Shown here in pieces: positions 8,785-16,599 of a stretch of 64,000 bases of DNA; positions within the stretch are counted from its first letter, which is position 1; each line of letters opens with the position of its first letter. Under the pieces are notes generated by a model. That model saw nothing but the letters and a program-made list of their open reading frames with translations, was not told the origin of the DNA and ran no database searches. The translations under genes were made by a program, and so were the position numbers. The DNA is taken from NCBI GenBank assembly GCA_945867155.1, contig CAMBHL010000004.1, positions 62,001 through 126,000 of the forward strand, read 5' to 3'. Source of the DNA: an uncultured Eubacteriaceae bacterium (GTDB lineage Bacteria; Bacillota; Clostridia; Eubacteriales; Eubacteriaceae).

Positions 8785-9789
8785 TTATGCGTTTTTCTGT
8801 GCTTCTTCGATGGCCACAGAAACAGCAACCGTCGCGCCAACCATTGGGTTGTTGCCCATGCCGATGAGGCCCATCATTTCGACGTGTGCCGGAACAGAAG
8901 AGGAGCCTGCGAACTGGGCGTCGGAGTGCATGCGGCCCATGGTGTCGGTCATGCCATAAGAAGCAGGACCTGCGGCCATGTTGTCCGGATGGAGAGTACG
9001 GCCTGTGCCGCCGCCGGATGCGACTGAGAAGTATTTCTTGCCCTGTTCGATGCATTCCTTCTTGTAAGTCCCTGCAACCGGATGCTGGAAGCGGGTCGGG
9101 TTGGTGGAGTTCCCGGTGATGGAAACGTCGACGCCTTCCTTGTGCATGATGGCGACCCCTTCGCGGACATCGTTGGCGCCGTAGCAGTTAACGGCTGCTC
9201 TTTCACCGTCGGAGTAAGCGGTGCGGGAAACTTCCTTGAGTTCGCCGGTGAAGTAATCGTAATCGGTCTTGACATAAGTGAAGCCGTTGATTCTGGAAAT
9301 GATCAGAGCTGCATCTTTGCCCAAACCGTTTAAGATGACGCGCAGGGGTTTTTTGCGGACTTTGTTGGCAGAACGGGCAATCCCGATGGCGCCTTCAGCA
9401 GCGGCAAAAGATTCGTGGCCGGCTAAGAAAGCGAAGCATTCAGTCTTTTCGTCGAGGAGCATGGCCCCGAGGTTGCCGTGGCCTAAACCGACTTTGCGCT
9501 GTTCAGCGACAGAACCCGGAATGGTGAATGCCTGAAGACCTTCACCGATGACGGCAGCAGCTTCTTTCGCTGTTTTGACGCCGCGTTTGAAGGCCAGCGC
9601 TGCGCCCATGGTGTAAGCCCAGCAGGCATTTTCAAAACAAATGGTCTGGACGCCGCGGACGATGCCGGCAACGTCTACGCCTTTGTCGTCGCAGATTTTC
9701 TTGGCTTCTTCGAGAGAGGAGATGCCGTTTTCTGCGAGGACTTTATTGATTTTATCAATTCTTCTTTCGTAATTTTCAAATAACGCCAT
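8785..9789 (-). CDS. GGGtGRT protein (function unknown)
   Basis: This 334-residue protein belongs to the conserved family named for its GGGTGRT motif, seen here as ASGGGTGRTLHPDN around residues 256-268. No biochemical function is established that I know of. It is rich in Gly and Ala and has other conserved-looking stretches (GHGNLGAM, FLAGHESFAAAEGAIG, GMGNNPMVGATVA). I see no signal peptide or membrane span. It lies 11 bases after a NifU-like scaffold gene, and the two appear to be one operon ending at a strong terminator. That pairing suggests a role with an iron-sulfur or other metal cofactor, but this is inference. Confidence 0.88.
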   Translation of the reverse strand: MALFENYERRIDKINKVLAENGISSLEEAKKICDDKGVDVAGIVRGVQTICFENACWAYTMGAALAFKRGVKTAKEAAAVIGEGLQAFTIPGSVAEQRKVGLGHGNLGAMLLDEKTECFAFLAGHESFAAAEGAIGIARSANKVRKKPLRVILNGLGKDAALIISRINGFTYVKTDYDYFTGELKEVSRTAYSDGERAAVNCYGANDVREGVAIMHKEGVDVSITGNSTNPTRFQHPVAGTYKKECIEQGKKYFSVASGGGTGRTLHPDNMAAGPASYGMTDTMGRMHSDAQFAGSSSVPAHVEMMGLIGMGNNPMVGATVAVSVAIEEAQKNA

Positions 9790-9800
9790 GTCAAACCTCC

Positions 9801-10493
9801 TTATTCTTCACGCGGGTCGATGTATTTTGCGGCTTCGTCATAACGTCCGTACTGACCGGAAGCCTTTTCCAGCGCTTCTTTCGGATCAACGCCCTTCTTG
9901 ATGTTTTCCATCATGACGCCAAGATTGACATAGGCATAGCCGATGATTTCATCTTTGTCGTTGAGGGCCACTTTGGTGACATAGCCTTCTGCCATTTCCA
10001 GGTAGCGCGGGCCCTTCGGCAGGGTGCCGTACATGGTCCCGACCTGAGAACGCAAACCTTTGCCCAAATCTTCGAGACCGGCGCCCACAGGCATCCCATT
10101 TTCAGAGAAAGCGGTCTGGGTACGGCCGTATACAATCTGCAGGAACAATTCGCGCATGGCGGTGTTGATGGCGTCGCAGACCAAGTCTGTGTTGAGGGCT
10201 TCCAGAATCGTTTTGCCCGGAAGAATTTCAGAGGCCATCGCAGCCGAGTGGGTCATCCCGGAGCAGCCGATCGTTTCGATCAAAGCTTCCTGAATGACGC
10301 CGTCCTTTACGTTCAGGGTCAGTTTGCAGGCACCCTGCTGAGGGGCACACCAGCCAACCCCGTGGGTCAGTCCGGAAATATCTTCAATCTTTTTCGCTTT
10401 AACCCATTTGCCTTCTTCAGGAATGGGAGCTGGTCCATGGTTGGCATTGCTGGCCACCGGACACATGTTTTTGACTTCTACAGAATATTCCAT
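9801..10493 (-). CDS. NifU-like iron-sulfur cluster scaffold protein
   Basis: The 230-residue protein resembles the NifU/IscU N-terminal scaffold fold on which Fe-S clusters are built. Cysteines fall at 11, 49, 56, 77 and 106. The strongest family match is ETIGCSGMTHSAAMASEIL, which corresponds to the second scaffold cysteine region. It is larger than IscU/SufU (about 130-150 residues) and lacks a C-terminal Nfu CxxC domain. No iscS or suf genes are adjacent. It is first in a two-gene operon with the GGGtGRT protein, so it probably serves that partner rather than general cluster assembly. Confidence 0.8.
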   Translation of the reverse strand: MEYSVEVKNMCPVASNANHGPAPIPEEGKWVKAKKIEDISGLTHGVGWCAPQQGACKLTLNVKDGVIQEALIETIGCSGMTHSAAMASEILPGKTILEALNTDLVCDAINTAMRELFLQIVYGRTQTAFSENGMPVGAGLEDLGKGLRSQVGTMYGTLPKGPRYLEMAEGYVTKVALNDKDEIIGYAYVNLGVMMENIKKGVDPKEALEKASGQYGRYDEAAKYIDPREE

Positions 10494-10777
10494 TCACATA
10501 ACTCCTTTCAGCTATCGTACAAAGATACCTTTTGTCTTTGCGAACATCTTTTTTTATTATAGCGTTAAAAGATTAAAAAATCACTCTTTTTTTATCAAAA
10601 TTTATAAATTTGGGTTAAAATAATAACAAGAAAATGCAGAAAATTTAAAATAGAATTACTTTACTCTATTCAGGCAAAATCTTGTGGTGAAAAGGGTTGA
10701 CGCCATGGGTTATAATAAGAAGAGATTTTAAGAGATAAGATACAAAAATAAAAGTTTTAAGTAAAGGTGAGAGACGT
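10494..10777. other. Divergent intergenic region, AT-rich
   Basis: This spacer separates the NifU-like gene (minus) from the DUF2284 gene (plus). It holds a minus-strand TATAAT at 10556-10561 and a plus-strand TATAAT at 10711-10716. Neither has a convincing -35 at the right distance. It is much more AT-rich than the flanking genes. Both transcription units probably start here, but I cannot fix the start sites. Confidence 0.5.
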
Positions 10778-12700
10778 ATGGAATATACGCATAAATTTTC
10801 ATCAGGTCCGCTCCTGATGGATCATATTATCGATGAATATTTCTCCCTCCGGAAGGCAAGAGGGAAATGTCTGAGGTGTCCGAAATACAATCAATTTTGG
10901 TCCTGCCCTGAATTTGGCTTTGACGAAAAACTTTTACTTCAGCAATTTAAGTATCTTTACGTTATCGGACGGGAATACGAAGTGCCGCGGGAATACAAAC
11001 AGCGCATCACGGGAACCGTTCGAACGAAGCGTTACGTTGAAGAAGTCAGAGAGAGGATGAACACCGAAAGCTGGCGGGATCTTTTGGAAATCGAAAAGGA
11101 TTATCCCGACACCATGACCCTGCGCCCGGGCAACTGCAATATCTGTGTGGCCGCCGGGGTCGGCTGCGCCAAAAAAGAACACAAGCGCTGCCGCCACGCT
11201 GAACTCATGCGCTTTTCGATGGAATCTTTGGGCCTGGACACAGACTCCATTGCGAAATTCGAAATCGGCATGATGCTCAACTGGCCCACAGACACCCACC
11301 TGCCGGAAAAAATTTCATGTCTGATGGGTGTGATGACCAATGAAAAGATTCCGATGGCGGAACTGCGCCGCTATTTTCCGGATGCGAAAAAGTCTTATTT
11401 AAAAGCTGGTGAAACCATTCTCGGCGGCGAAGACAAGCCAAAAGCCAAACGGGTCGACAGCTGGCTCGAACGCCAGTCAGAAGAAGCCATGGCCAGAGAA
11501 GCCCGGGAAAAGGAAGAAATCTGGCAGGAAACCCACGGCGGTCAGCCCGCGCCGGATTCAGAATTTCAGGACATGCCTGAGCCGGAAGAAACCGATCCCG
11601 AAGCCGTTTCAGAAGATGGAGACGGCAGCGAAGACGGTCAGCCGAAATACAAATGGCTGGGCTTTAAGCGCTCCGTGGAAGAAGCCGACGAAATCATGCG
11701 GGAACGGCCCATACCAAAATTCAATGTCAAAAAGCCGGACCCCGAACCCGAAGCGCCGGCGCCTGAACCTGAACCAGCTCAGCGTCAACCGGCAGAAAAC
11801 GTCCAGTTTGACCGCATGGCGATGCTCAAAAGCAGTCTGGCTGAAGCCATTCGCAAGGAAATGCCCGGCGCCACAGACGATCAGGTGGTGCAGTTGGCGA
11901 CGGAAACGCTTATGAACGCTGCGGCGAAAATGCAGCAGAAAAACCACATTGCGCCGGGCAGCAAAGGGAAGACGACGTTCTCGAAAACGCCGGTGCAGGA
12001 AGTGGATGAAGTGCGGCACCGTCAGGCGCCGCCGACGGTTGAACCCGAGAGGGAAGAACCGGAACTGGCCCCGGTTCCTGAACAGGTTTCCGTGGCGGAA
12101 CAGGCCGTTATGAATCTGAGAAACAGCGCGCCTGCGCCGCAACCGGCCCCTGCCCGTCAGCCTCAGGCCGCACCGAAGATGAAAAAAGTGGTGCGCCGGG
12201 TGAAACGCAGGCCGGCTCAGGACCCGGCCAGCCTGCCGAGTCAAAACAGTGTGGGCGATGTCCTCGGGGCGGCTCTGCGCATCGCGAAGACCGTGGTTTC
12301 CGAACCGGAACCCGAATACGAAGAAATCGTTGAAATGGTGCCGGATGTAGAAGCGGCTTTTGAACCATCGGCTGCGCCGGCGGAACCGGCCCCGGCGCCA
12401 GAACCGACGCCCGCGCCGGAACCCGAACCGGAGGATCCCAACGATCTGAAAGGGGACGACGACACCCGTTACAAATGGCTCGGCTTCAAACGCGATCCGG
12501 ATCAGCCGAAGGGCGGGGAAGGCCCCAAAGCGGCGCCTGCAGCTGAAGCTGAATCCGCGTCTTCGTTGTCAGAAGACGTGGACCCCAACGATTTGAAAGG
12601 AGACGACGACACCCGCTACAAGTGGCTCGGCTTCAAGCGCGATCCCGACGCGGGAGACGGCTTCCAGCACGGCGACTGGCGCAAAAAGAAAAATTATTAG
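10778..12700 (+). CDS. DUF2284-type metal-binding protein with repeat-bearing disordered tail
   Basis: The first ~200 residues look like DUF2284, a predicted metal-binding family. Cysteines lie at 31, 34 and 43 (GKCLRCPKYNQFWSCPEFGFD). A second Cys cluster near residue 120 includes NCNICVAAGVGC and HKRC. After it comes a ~430-residue low-complexity region rich in Pro, Glu and Ala, unusual for this family, which is normally only about 200 residues. The tail holds three copies of YKWLGFKR at about residues 291-298, 565-572 and 614-621. The last two copies share the preceding DPNDLKGDDDTR. A short helical segment (MAMLKSSLAEAIRKEM) lies near residue 348. The ribosome binding site is AAAGGTGAGAG. 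Function is unknown; the tail looks like a flexible scaffold for binding partners. Confidence 0.75.
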   Translation: MEYTHKFSSGPLLMDHIIDEYFSLRKARGKCLRCPKYNQFWSCPEFGFDEKLLLQQFKYLYVIGREYEVPREYKQRITGTVRTKRYVEEVRERMNTESWRDLLEIEKDYPDTMTLRPGNCNICVAAGVGCAKKEHKRCRHAELMRFSMESLGLDTDSIAKFEIGMMLNWPTDTHLPEKISCLMGVMTNEKIPMAELRRYFPDAKKSYLKAGETILGGEDKPKAKRVDSWLERQSEEAMAREAREKEEIWQETHGGQPAPDSEFQDMPEPEETDPEAVSEDGDGSEDGQPKYKWLGFKRSVEEADEIMRERPIPKFNVKKPDPEPEAPAPEPEPAQRQPAENVQFDRMAMLKSSLAEAIRKEMPGATDDQVVQLATETLMNAAAKMQQKNHIAPGSKGKTTFSKTPVQEVDEVRHRQAPPTVEPEREEPELAPVPEQVSVAEQAVMNLRNSAPAPQPAPARQPQAAPKMKKVVRRVKRRPAQDPASLPSQNSVGDVLGAALRIAKTVVSEPEPEYEEIVEMVPDVEAAFEPSAAPAEPAPAPEPTPAPEPEPEDPNDLKGDDDTRYKWLGFKRDPDQPKGGEGPKAAPAAEAESASSLSEDVDPNDLKGDDDTRYKWLGFKRDPDAGDGFQHGDWRKKKNY

Positions 12701-12711
12701 ATATCAGTGTG

Positions 12712-12741
12712 TGACGGTGTTTCGGCACCGTCATTGTTTTT
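12712..12741 (+). terminator. Terminator after the DUF2284 gene
   Basis: TGACGGTG / CACCGTCA forms an 8-bp stem with a 6-base TTTCGG loop. A T-rich tract (TTGTTTTT) follows. Confidence 0.8.
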
Positions 12742-12774
12742 AAAGTACAAACAGACATGAGGAGGAATTTAAGC

Positions 12775-13536
12775 ATGTATTATTCAGCAGATATCGGCGT
12801 GTTCGGCGGCTCCGGCCTGTACGAACTGGGCGAAGAATACCGGAAGGTCGACGTCGATACCCCTTACGGCAAACCGTCGGAAAGCATCAGTCTGCTCGAT
12901 GTGAACGGCGTCAAAGTCGCTTTTATGCCGAGACACGGCAAAAAACACATCTTTTCACCGGCAGAAGTCAATTACCGCGCGAATGTTGACGCCATGGCCC
13001 AGATGGGCGTGAAGGCACTGATTTCGGCAAACTGCGTCGGTTCCCTGCGCAAAGAACTGGCTCCCGGAGATTTTGTGGTAACGGATCAGTACATCAACAT
13101 GACCTCCGGCCGCAAAGACACGTTTTTTGAAAGCCCGAAAGTGGAACACCTGAGCTCAGCGGAACCTTACGACGAAAAACTGCGCCGCTTCGCCATGGAA
13201 GAAGGCCAGAAGATGGGCCACGTCATGCACGACGGCGGCACCACGGTGGTCATCAACGGGCCGCGCTTTTCCACAAAGGCCGAAAGCCGCTTTTTCGGCA
13301 TGATCGGCGGGGACCTGGTCAACATGACCCAGTATCCCGAAGCCTATCTGTGCCAGGAAAAGGGCATTCCGGTGGTCAACATCGCCCTGGTCACGGACTA
13401 CGACGCAGGCCTCAAGGATAATCCGGACATTCCGCCGGTGACCAATGAAATGGTCGTGAAAGTGCTCAACGAAAACACCGAAGAAATGAAAACTTTGATT
13501 TTCCATTTGATTAATCGAATCGGGAGCGAAGCATGA
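12775..13536 (+). CDS. mtnP: S-methyl-5'-thioadenosine phosphorylase family protein
   Basis: The enzyme splits methylthioadenosine, a by-product of polyamine and other SAM-using reactions, into adenine and methylthioribose-1-phosphate. The 253-residue protein has the phosphate-binding GGSGLY loop, the MPRHGKKH and VNYRANV motifs, GPRFSTKAESRFF and NMTQYPEAYLC typical of the trimeric MTAP branch. The ATG at 12775 follows GAGGAGGAA; a start at 12757 would precede that site. The stop overlaps the mtnA start (ATGA). With mtnA next, methylthioadenosine is the likely substrate, although this family also includes purine nucleoside phosphorylases. Confidence 0.88.
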   Translation: MYYSADIGVFGGSGLYELGEEYRKVDVDTPYGKPSESISLLDVNGVKVAFMPRHGKKHIFSPAEVNYRANVDAMAQMGVKALISANCVGSLRKELAPGDFVVTDQYINMTSGRKDTFFESPKVEHLSSAEPYDEKLRRFAMEEGQKMGHVMHDGGTTVVINGPRFSTKAESRFFGMIGGDLVNMTQYPEAYLCQEKGIPVVNIALVTDYDAGLKDNPDIPPVTNEMVVKVLNENTEEMKTLIFHLINRIGSEA

Positions 13537-14564
13537 GACCGGTATATTTTGAAGAAGGCGAACTGAAGCTCATCGATCAGACCCTGCTGCCGACAAAAGA
13601 AGTGGTGCGGGGCTACACGGATTACAGAGAAGTGGCCGACGCCATCGTGACGATGGTGGTCCGGGGGGCGCCTGCGATCGGCGTCACCGCAGGCTACGCG
13701 GTGTATCTGGCGTCCAAGGAATTTGAAGACCTGGCGCCGGAAACCTATCAGGAAAAGATGGACGAAGCCTGTACGCTGCTGCGGGGCACGAGACCCACGG
13801 CGGTTAACCTGTTCTGGGCCATCGACCGGATGAGTGGCGTCTTTAAGGCTGATCCGGCTGCAGACCCCAAGGCCGTTTCCGAAAAACTCAAAGCCGAAGC
13901 GGACGCCATCTGCGAAGAAGACATCGCCATGTGCAAAGCCATGGGCAAAGCCGGCGCCGCCCTCATCAAACCGGGCAGCACCATTTTGACCCACTGCAAC
14001 GCCGGCGCCCTGGCGACCGCTGATTACGGCACCGCCCTCGGCGTTATCCGTGCGGCTCAGGAAGCCGGCAAGAACATTCAGGTTTATGCGGATGAAACTC
14101 GCCCGCTGCTTCAGGGCGCCAGGCTCACGGCCTACGAACTGCACAAGGACAACATCCCGGTGACCCTGATTACTGACAACATGGCGGGCTGGATGATGCA
14201 CCAGGGCAAAATCGACTGTGTGGTCGTCGGGGCGGACCGAATCACCCGAAACGGGGACGTGGCCAACAAAATCGGCACGTTCTCGGTGTCGGTGCTGGCC
14301 AAGGCGCACCACATTCCGTTCTACGTCGCGGCGCCGACCTCGACCATCGACTTCTCGATGTTTTCCGGGAAAGACATTACCATTGAACAGCGGGACCCAT
14401 CTGAAGTCGGCCATTTTGCCGGTGTGCAGACTGCGCCTGAAGGCATTAACTTCGAAAACCCGGCCTTTGACGTGACCCCTCATGACAACGTCTCGGCAAT
14501 CATCACGGAACAGGGTGTGCTGTTCCCGCCTTTTGCGCCGGCCATTTTGAATCTTAAACATTAA
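13533..14564 (+). CDS. mtnA: S-methyl-5-thioribose-1-phosphate isomerase
   Basis: The enzyme converts methylthioribose-1-phosphate to methylthioribulose-1-phosphate. The 343-residue protein is of the eIF2B-related family. It has RGAPAIGVTAGYA, TRPTAVNLFWAI, the catalytic cysteine in LTHCNAGALAT (Cys155) and the catalytic aspartate in VVGADRITRNGDVANKIGT (Asp235). These residues separate it from true eIF2B subunits. It overlaps mtnP by four bases. The usual next salvage genes (mtnB, mtnC/X, mtnD, or an anaerobic methylthioribulose-phosphate aldolase) are not in the window; instead a TIM-barrel protein follows. Confidence 0.93.
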   Translation: MRPVYFEEGELKLIDQTLLPTKEVVRGYTDYREVADAIVTMVVRGAPAIGVTAGYAVYLASKEFEDLAPETYQEKMDEACTLLRGTRPTAVNLFWAIDRMSGVFKADPAADPKAVSEKLKAEADAICEEDIAMCKAMGKAGAALIKPGSTILTHCNAGALATADYGTALGVIRAAQEAGKNIQVYADETRPLLQGARLTAYELHKDNIPVTLITDNMAGWMMHQGKIDCVVVGADRITRNGDVANKIGTFSVSVLAKAHHIPFYVAAPTSTIDFSMFSGKDITIEQRDPSEVGHFAGVQTAPEGINFENPAFDVTPHDNVSAIITEQGVLFPPFAPAILNLKH

Positions 14565-14568
14565 AAAT

Positions 14569-15381
14569 ATGATTACAGATCAACATCAACAAAACTGGAC
14601 CACGAGCATGTTCTCGTGGTTCGGTTATTTTATGCCCTTTGAAGAACGCATTGCCGCCATCGCCGAAGCCGGCTTTGACGGGGTCATGCTGTCCTGGGAG
14701 GATGAAGAGGCGCCGGATTTTATTTCCCGGTACGATTTTCCTGACATCATTGCCCGGGCCGGTCTTTCGATCACGAATTTTCACGCCCCTTTTATCGGCT
14801 ACAGCACGATTTGGGAAAAACCTTTTGATGAAAACCGGGCTTTATATGAGAAGCTGGCAGGCATCGTGAAAGACGCGGCAGCTTTTTCCGTGCCGGCAGT
14901 GGTGGTGCATACGGTGGACATGGAACTGGGCGGCTACACCTTCGAAAACGGCTATCGCTTCTTTTCAAAGCTCGCTGAAGAAGGGGAAAAGTACGGTGTC
15001 GACATCGCGGTGGAAAATGTCACCCGGCAGTTTCTGCTCTACAAGCTCTTGGATCAGATCCAAAGCGAACATTTCGGCTACTGCTACGACACCTCCCACG
15101 ACTACATGCTCGGCTGCGGAAGAGGGCGTCTGCTCCGGCGCTATCCCGGCCGCATGAAGGCCCTGCATTTTTCCGACAACGACTTTACCCGGGACCGGCA
15201 CTGGATTCCCGGGGACGGCTTTCTGCCGTTAGATCAAATTATTGAGACTTTAGACCAGATGAACTGGCACACCCTTTCCTGCGAAGTGATGGCGCCGTTT
15301 TGGTGGCAAGACAAAGAACCAAAGGCGTTTTGCCAGACTGTACACCAGCGTTTAAAAGATTTATTAAGAATTAAAATTTAA
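14569..15381 (+). CDS. Xylose-isomerase-like TIM-barrel protein (sugar phosphate isomerase/epimerase family)
   Basis: The 270-residue protein has the pattern of AP endonuclease 2 / xylose-isomerase-like barrels. Candidate metal ligands are seen in DIAVENVT, YCYDTSHD, ALHFSDND and DRHWIPGDG. It begins four bases after mtnA with no clear ribosome binding site, so translation may be coupled. ATG 14608 is an alternative start but also lacks a good site. Its place in the mtnP-mtnA operon suggests it acts on methylthioribulose-1-phosphate or a product of it. That is inference; substrates in this superfamily cannot be read from sequence. A terminator lies about 90 bases downstream. Confidence 0.7.
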   Translation: MITDQHQQNWTTSMFSWFGYFMPFEERIAAIAEAGFDGVMLSWEDEEAPDFISRYDFPDIIARAGLSITNFHAPFIGYSTIWEKPFDENRALYEKLAGIVKDAAAFSVPAVVVHTVDMELGGYTFENGYRFFSKLAEEGEKYGVDIAVENVTRQFLLYKLLDQIQSEHFGYCYDTSHDYMLGCGRGRLLRRYPGRMKALHFSDNDFTRDRHWIPGDGFLPLDQIIETLDQMNWHTLSCEVMAPFWWQDKEPKAFCQTVHQRLKDLLRIKI

Positions 15382-15473
15382 AATTTGCATAAAATCATTG
15401 GATTTGCTATAATGCTTTCCGTCATTGTTCGAGGCGCTAGCTTCGGACATTTCATTTCTTTTCCTTATTTTAT

Positions 15474-15497
15474 AGCCGACGTCAGTCGGCTTTTTTA
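15474..15497 (+). terminator. Terminator of the mtnP-mtnA operon
   Basis: AGCCGAC / GTCGGCT forms a 7-bp stem with a GTCA loop. A T6 run follows. Confidence 0.85.
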
Positions 15498-15516
15498 TTG
15501 CTTTCGTTACACAGAC

Positions 15517-15550
15517 AAAAAAAGAAGGCCGCCTCAGATGAGACAGCCTT
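15517..15550 (-). terminator. Terminator of the glycerol facilitator gene
   Basis: On the minus strand, AAGGCTGTCTC pairs with GAGGCGGCCTT over 11 pairs (two G-U) with an ATCT loop. CTTTTTTT follows. It lies about 75 bases past the stop codon. Confidence 0.8.
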
Positions 15551-15624
15551 GTGAAAGGTCGCAATAAAATGATAATTAAAAATAGTACAGTTAAAATAAG
15601 TTCGTAGGTGAACTAGGCTTTAAC

Positions 15625-16350
15625 TTAGAGCCAGCCAACAACCATGTTGCCAACTAAAGCACCGCAGATACCGCCGAGGATAGGCATAATGCCTGAAATC
15701 CAAGCGTATCCCCATGCAGCGTCTTTCTGATCAGACGGTTTGATCGGCAGAATGGTGTAAGCCAGACGCGGACCCCAGTCACGGGCAGCGTTCATAGAGA
15801 ACCCTGTGGTTGCACCGAGTGAGAAGCCGCAGCTCATGATGATGAGGGCAACGACGAATGCAGATGCGCCAGCAGCGCCGACAGATGCAGGAATCGTCAG
15901 GATGAAGAACAACAGGAAGAAGGTTGCCAGGAATTCTGAGAATGCGTTGGCGCCTTTGTTGTCGATAGCACCAGCTGTGCAGAAGATGCCTCTCAACGTT
16001 GCGTTGTCCATGTCGGTTGAAGCGTCAAACTGCGGTTTGTAGAATAAGTAAACGATGATACCGCCGATGACAGCACCGATGAGCTGGCAGATAATGTAGC
16101 CAGGAACCATGCCCCAGCTTAATTTGCCTAAGCAAGCCATTGCGATTGTAACAGATGGGTTGAAGTGTGCGCCTGATTGTGCGCCAAATGCCATAGCTGG
16201 CAAACCAACTGCGATACCCCAGCCAATGATTACATAAACTGGGCCTGAACCCTGAAAGTTTGAATGATTAAGTGTATTGGCAGCGCAGATGCCGTCACCT
16301 AAAATAACGAGCATGATCGTGCCGATAAATTCGGATAAATAAGGAACCAT
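15625..16350 (-). CDS. glpF: MIP-family glycerol facilitator/aquaporin
   Basis: The 241-residue channel has six hydrophobic spans and two half-helix loops. The loops deviate from the canonical NPA pair: the first reads HFNPSVT (NPS) and the second SMNAARDWGPR (NAA). The Arg-Asp after the second motif is the glycerol-facilitator signature, so glycerol or another small polyol is the likely solute rather than water alone. No glycerol kinase gene is adjacent. The start has GGGGGAT a few bases upstream. A promoter and a long leader with a perfect 11-bp inverted repeat precede it. Confidence 0.88.
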   Translation of the reverse strand: MVPYLSEFIGTIMLVILGDGICAANTLNHSNFQGSGPVYVIIGWGIAVGLPAMAFGAQSGAHFNPSVTIAMACLGKLSWGMVPGYIICQLIGAVIGGIIVYLFYKPQFDASTDMDNATLRGIFCTAGAIDNKGANAFSEFLATFFLLFFILTIPASVGAAGASAFVVALIIMSCGFSLGATTGFSMNAARDWGPRLAYTILPIKPSDQKDAAWGYAWISGIMPILGGICGALVGNMVVGWL

Positions 16351-16403
16351 TGTCCATCCCCCTTACAATATTAAATTATGATAAATAGAATTGCATTGTC
16401 TGA

Positions 16404-16436
16404 GCGGCAGGAATCTTCTCCCGAAATTCCTGCCGC
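16404..16436 (-). repeat. Perfect inverted repeat in the glpF leader
   Basis: GCGGCAGGAAT and ATTCCTGCCGC are exact inverse complements of 11 bp around an 11-base loop. The element lies between the predicted glpF promoter and its start codon. No T-run follows on either strand, so it is not a simple terminator. It may be an operator or an RNA control hairpin. Confidence 0.75.
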
Positions 16437-16466
16437 GAGATCATTGCGAATCCCTTCACAAGCAAT

Positions 16467-16495
16467 ATTATAGAATAGTTTAAGGAAAAAGTAAA
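16467..16495 (-). promoter_or_regulatory. Promoter of glpF
   Basis: On the minus strand, TTTACT (16490-16495), a 17-base spacer and TATAAT (16467-16472) make a good sigma-A promoter. It would give a leader of about 110 bases. Confidence 0.6.
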
Positions 16496-16599
16496 CCCTT
16501 TTCAGTAGATAAAATAAGATAAAAAATTGTGGACAATCTCAAAATTCTGTCAAAACATGCTAAACTTATTTTAGCAATGATCAAAATAAGGAGGGTGCT

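Noticed and set aside
10697..10716. TTGACG followed by TATAAT before the DUF2284 gene
   Set aside because: The two boxes are only 8 bases apart, too close to form one promoter. The TATAAT alone has no suitable -35.
13398..14561. Open frame of 387 codons on the minus strand opposite mtnP and mtnA
   Set aside because: Antisense to two recognised enzymes, with no ribosome binding site logic or recognisable domain.
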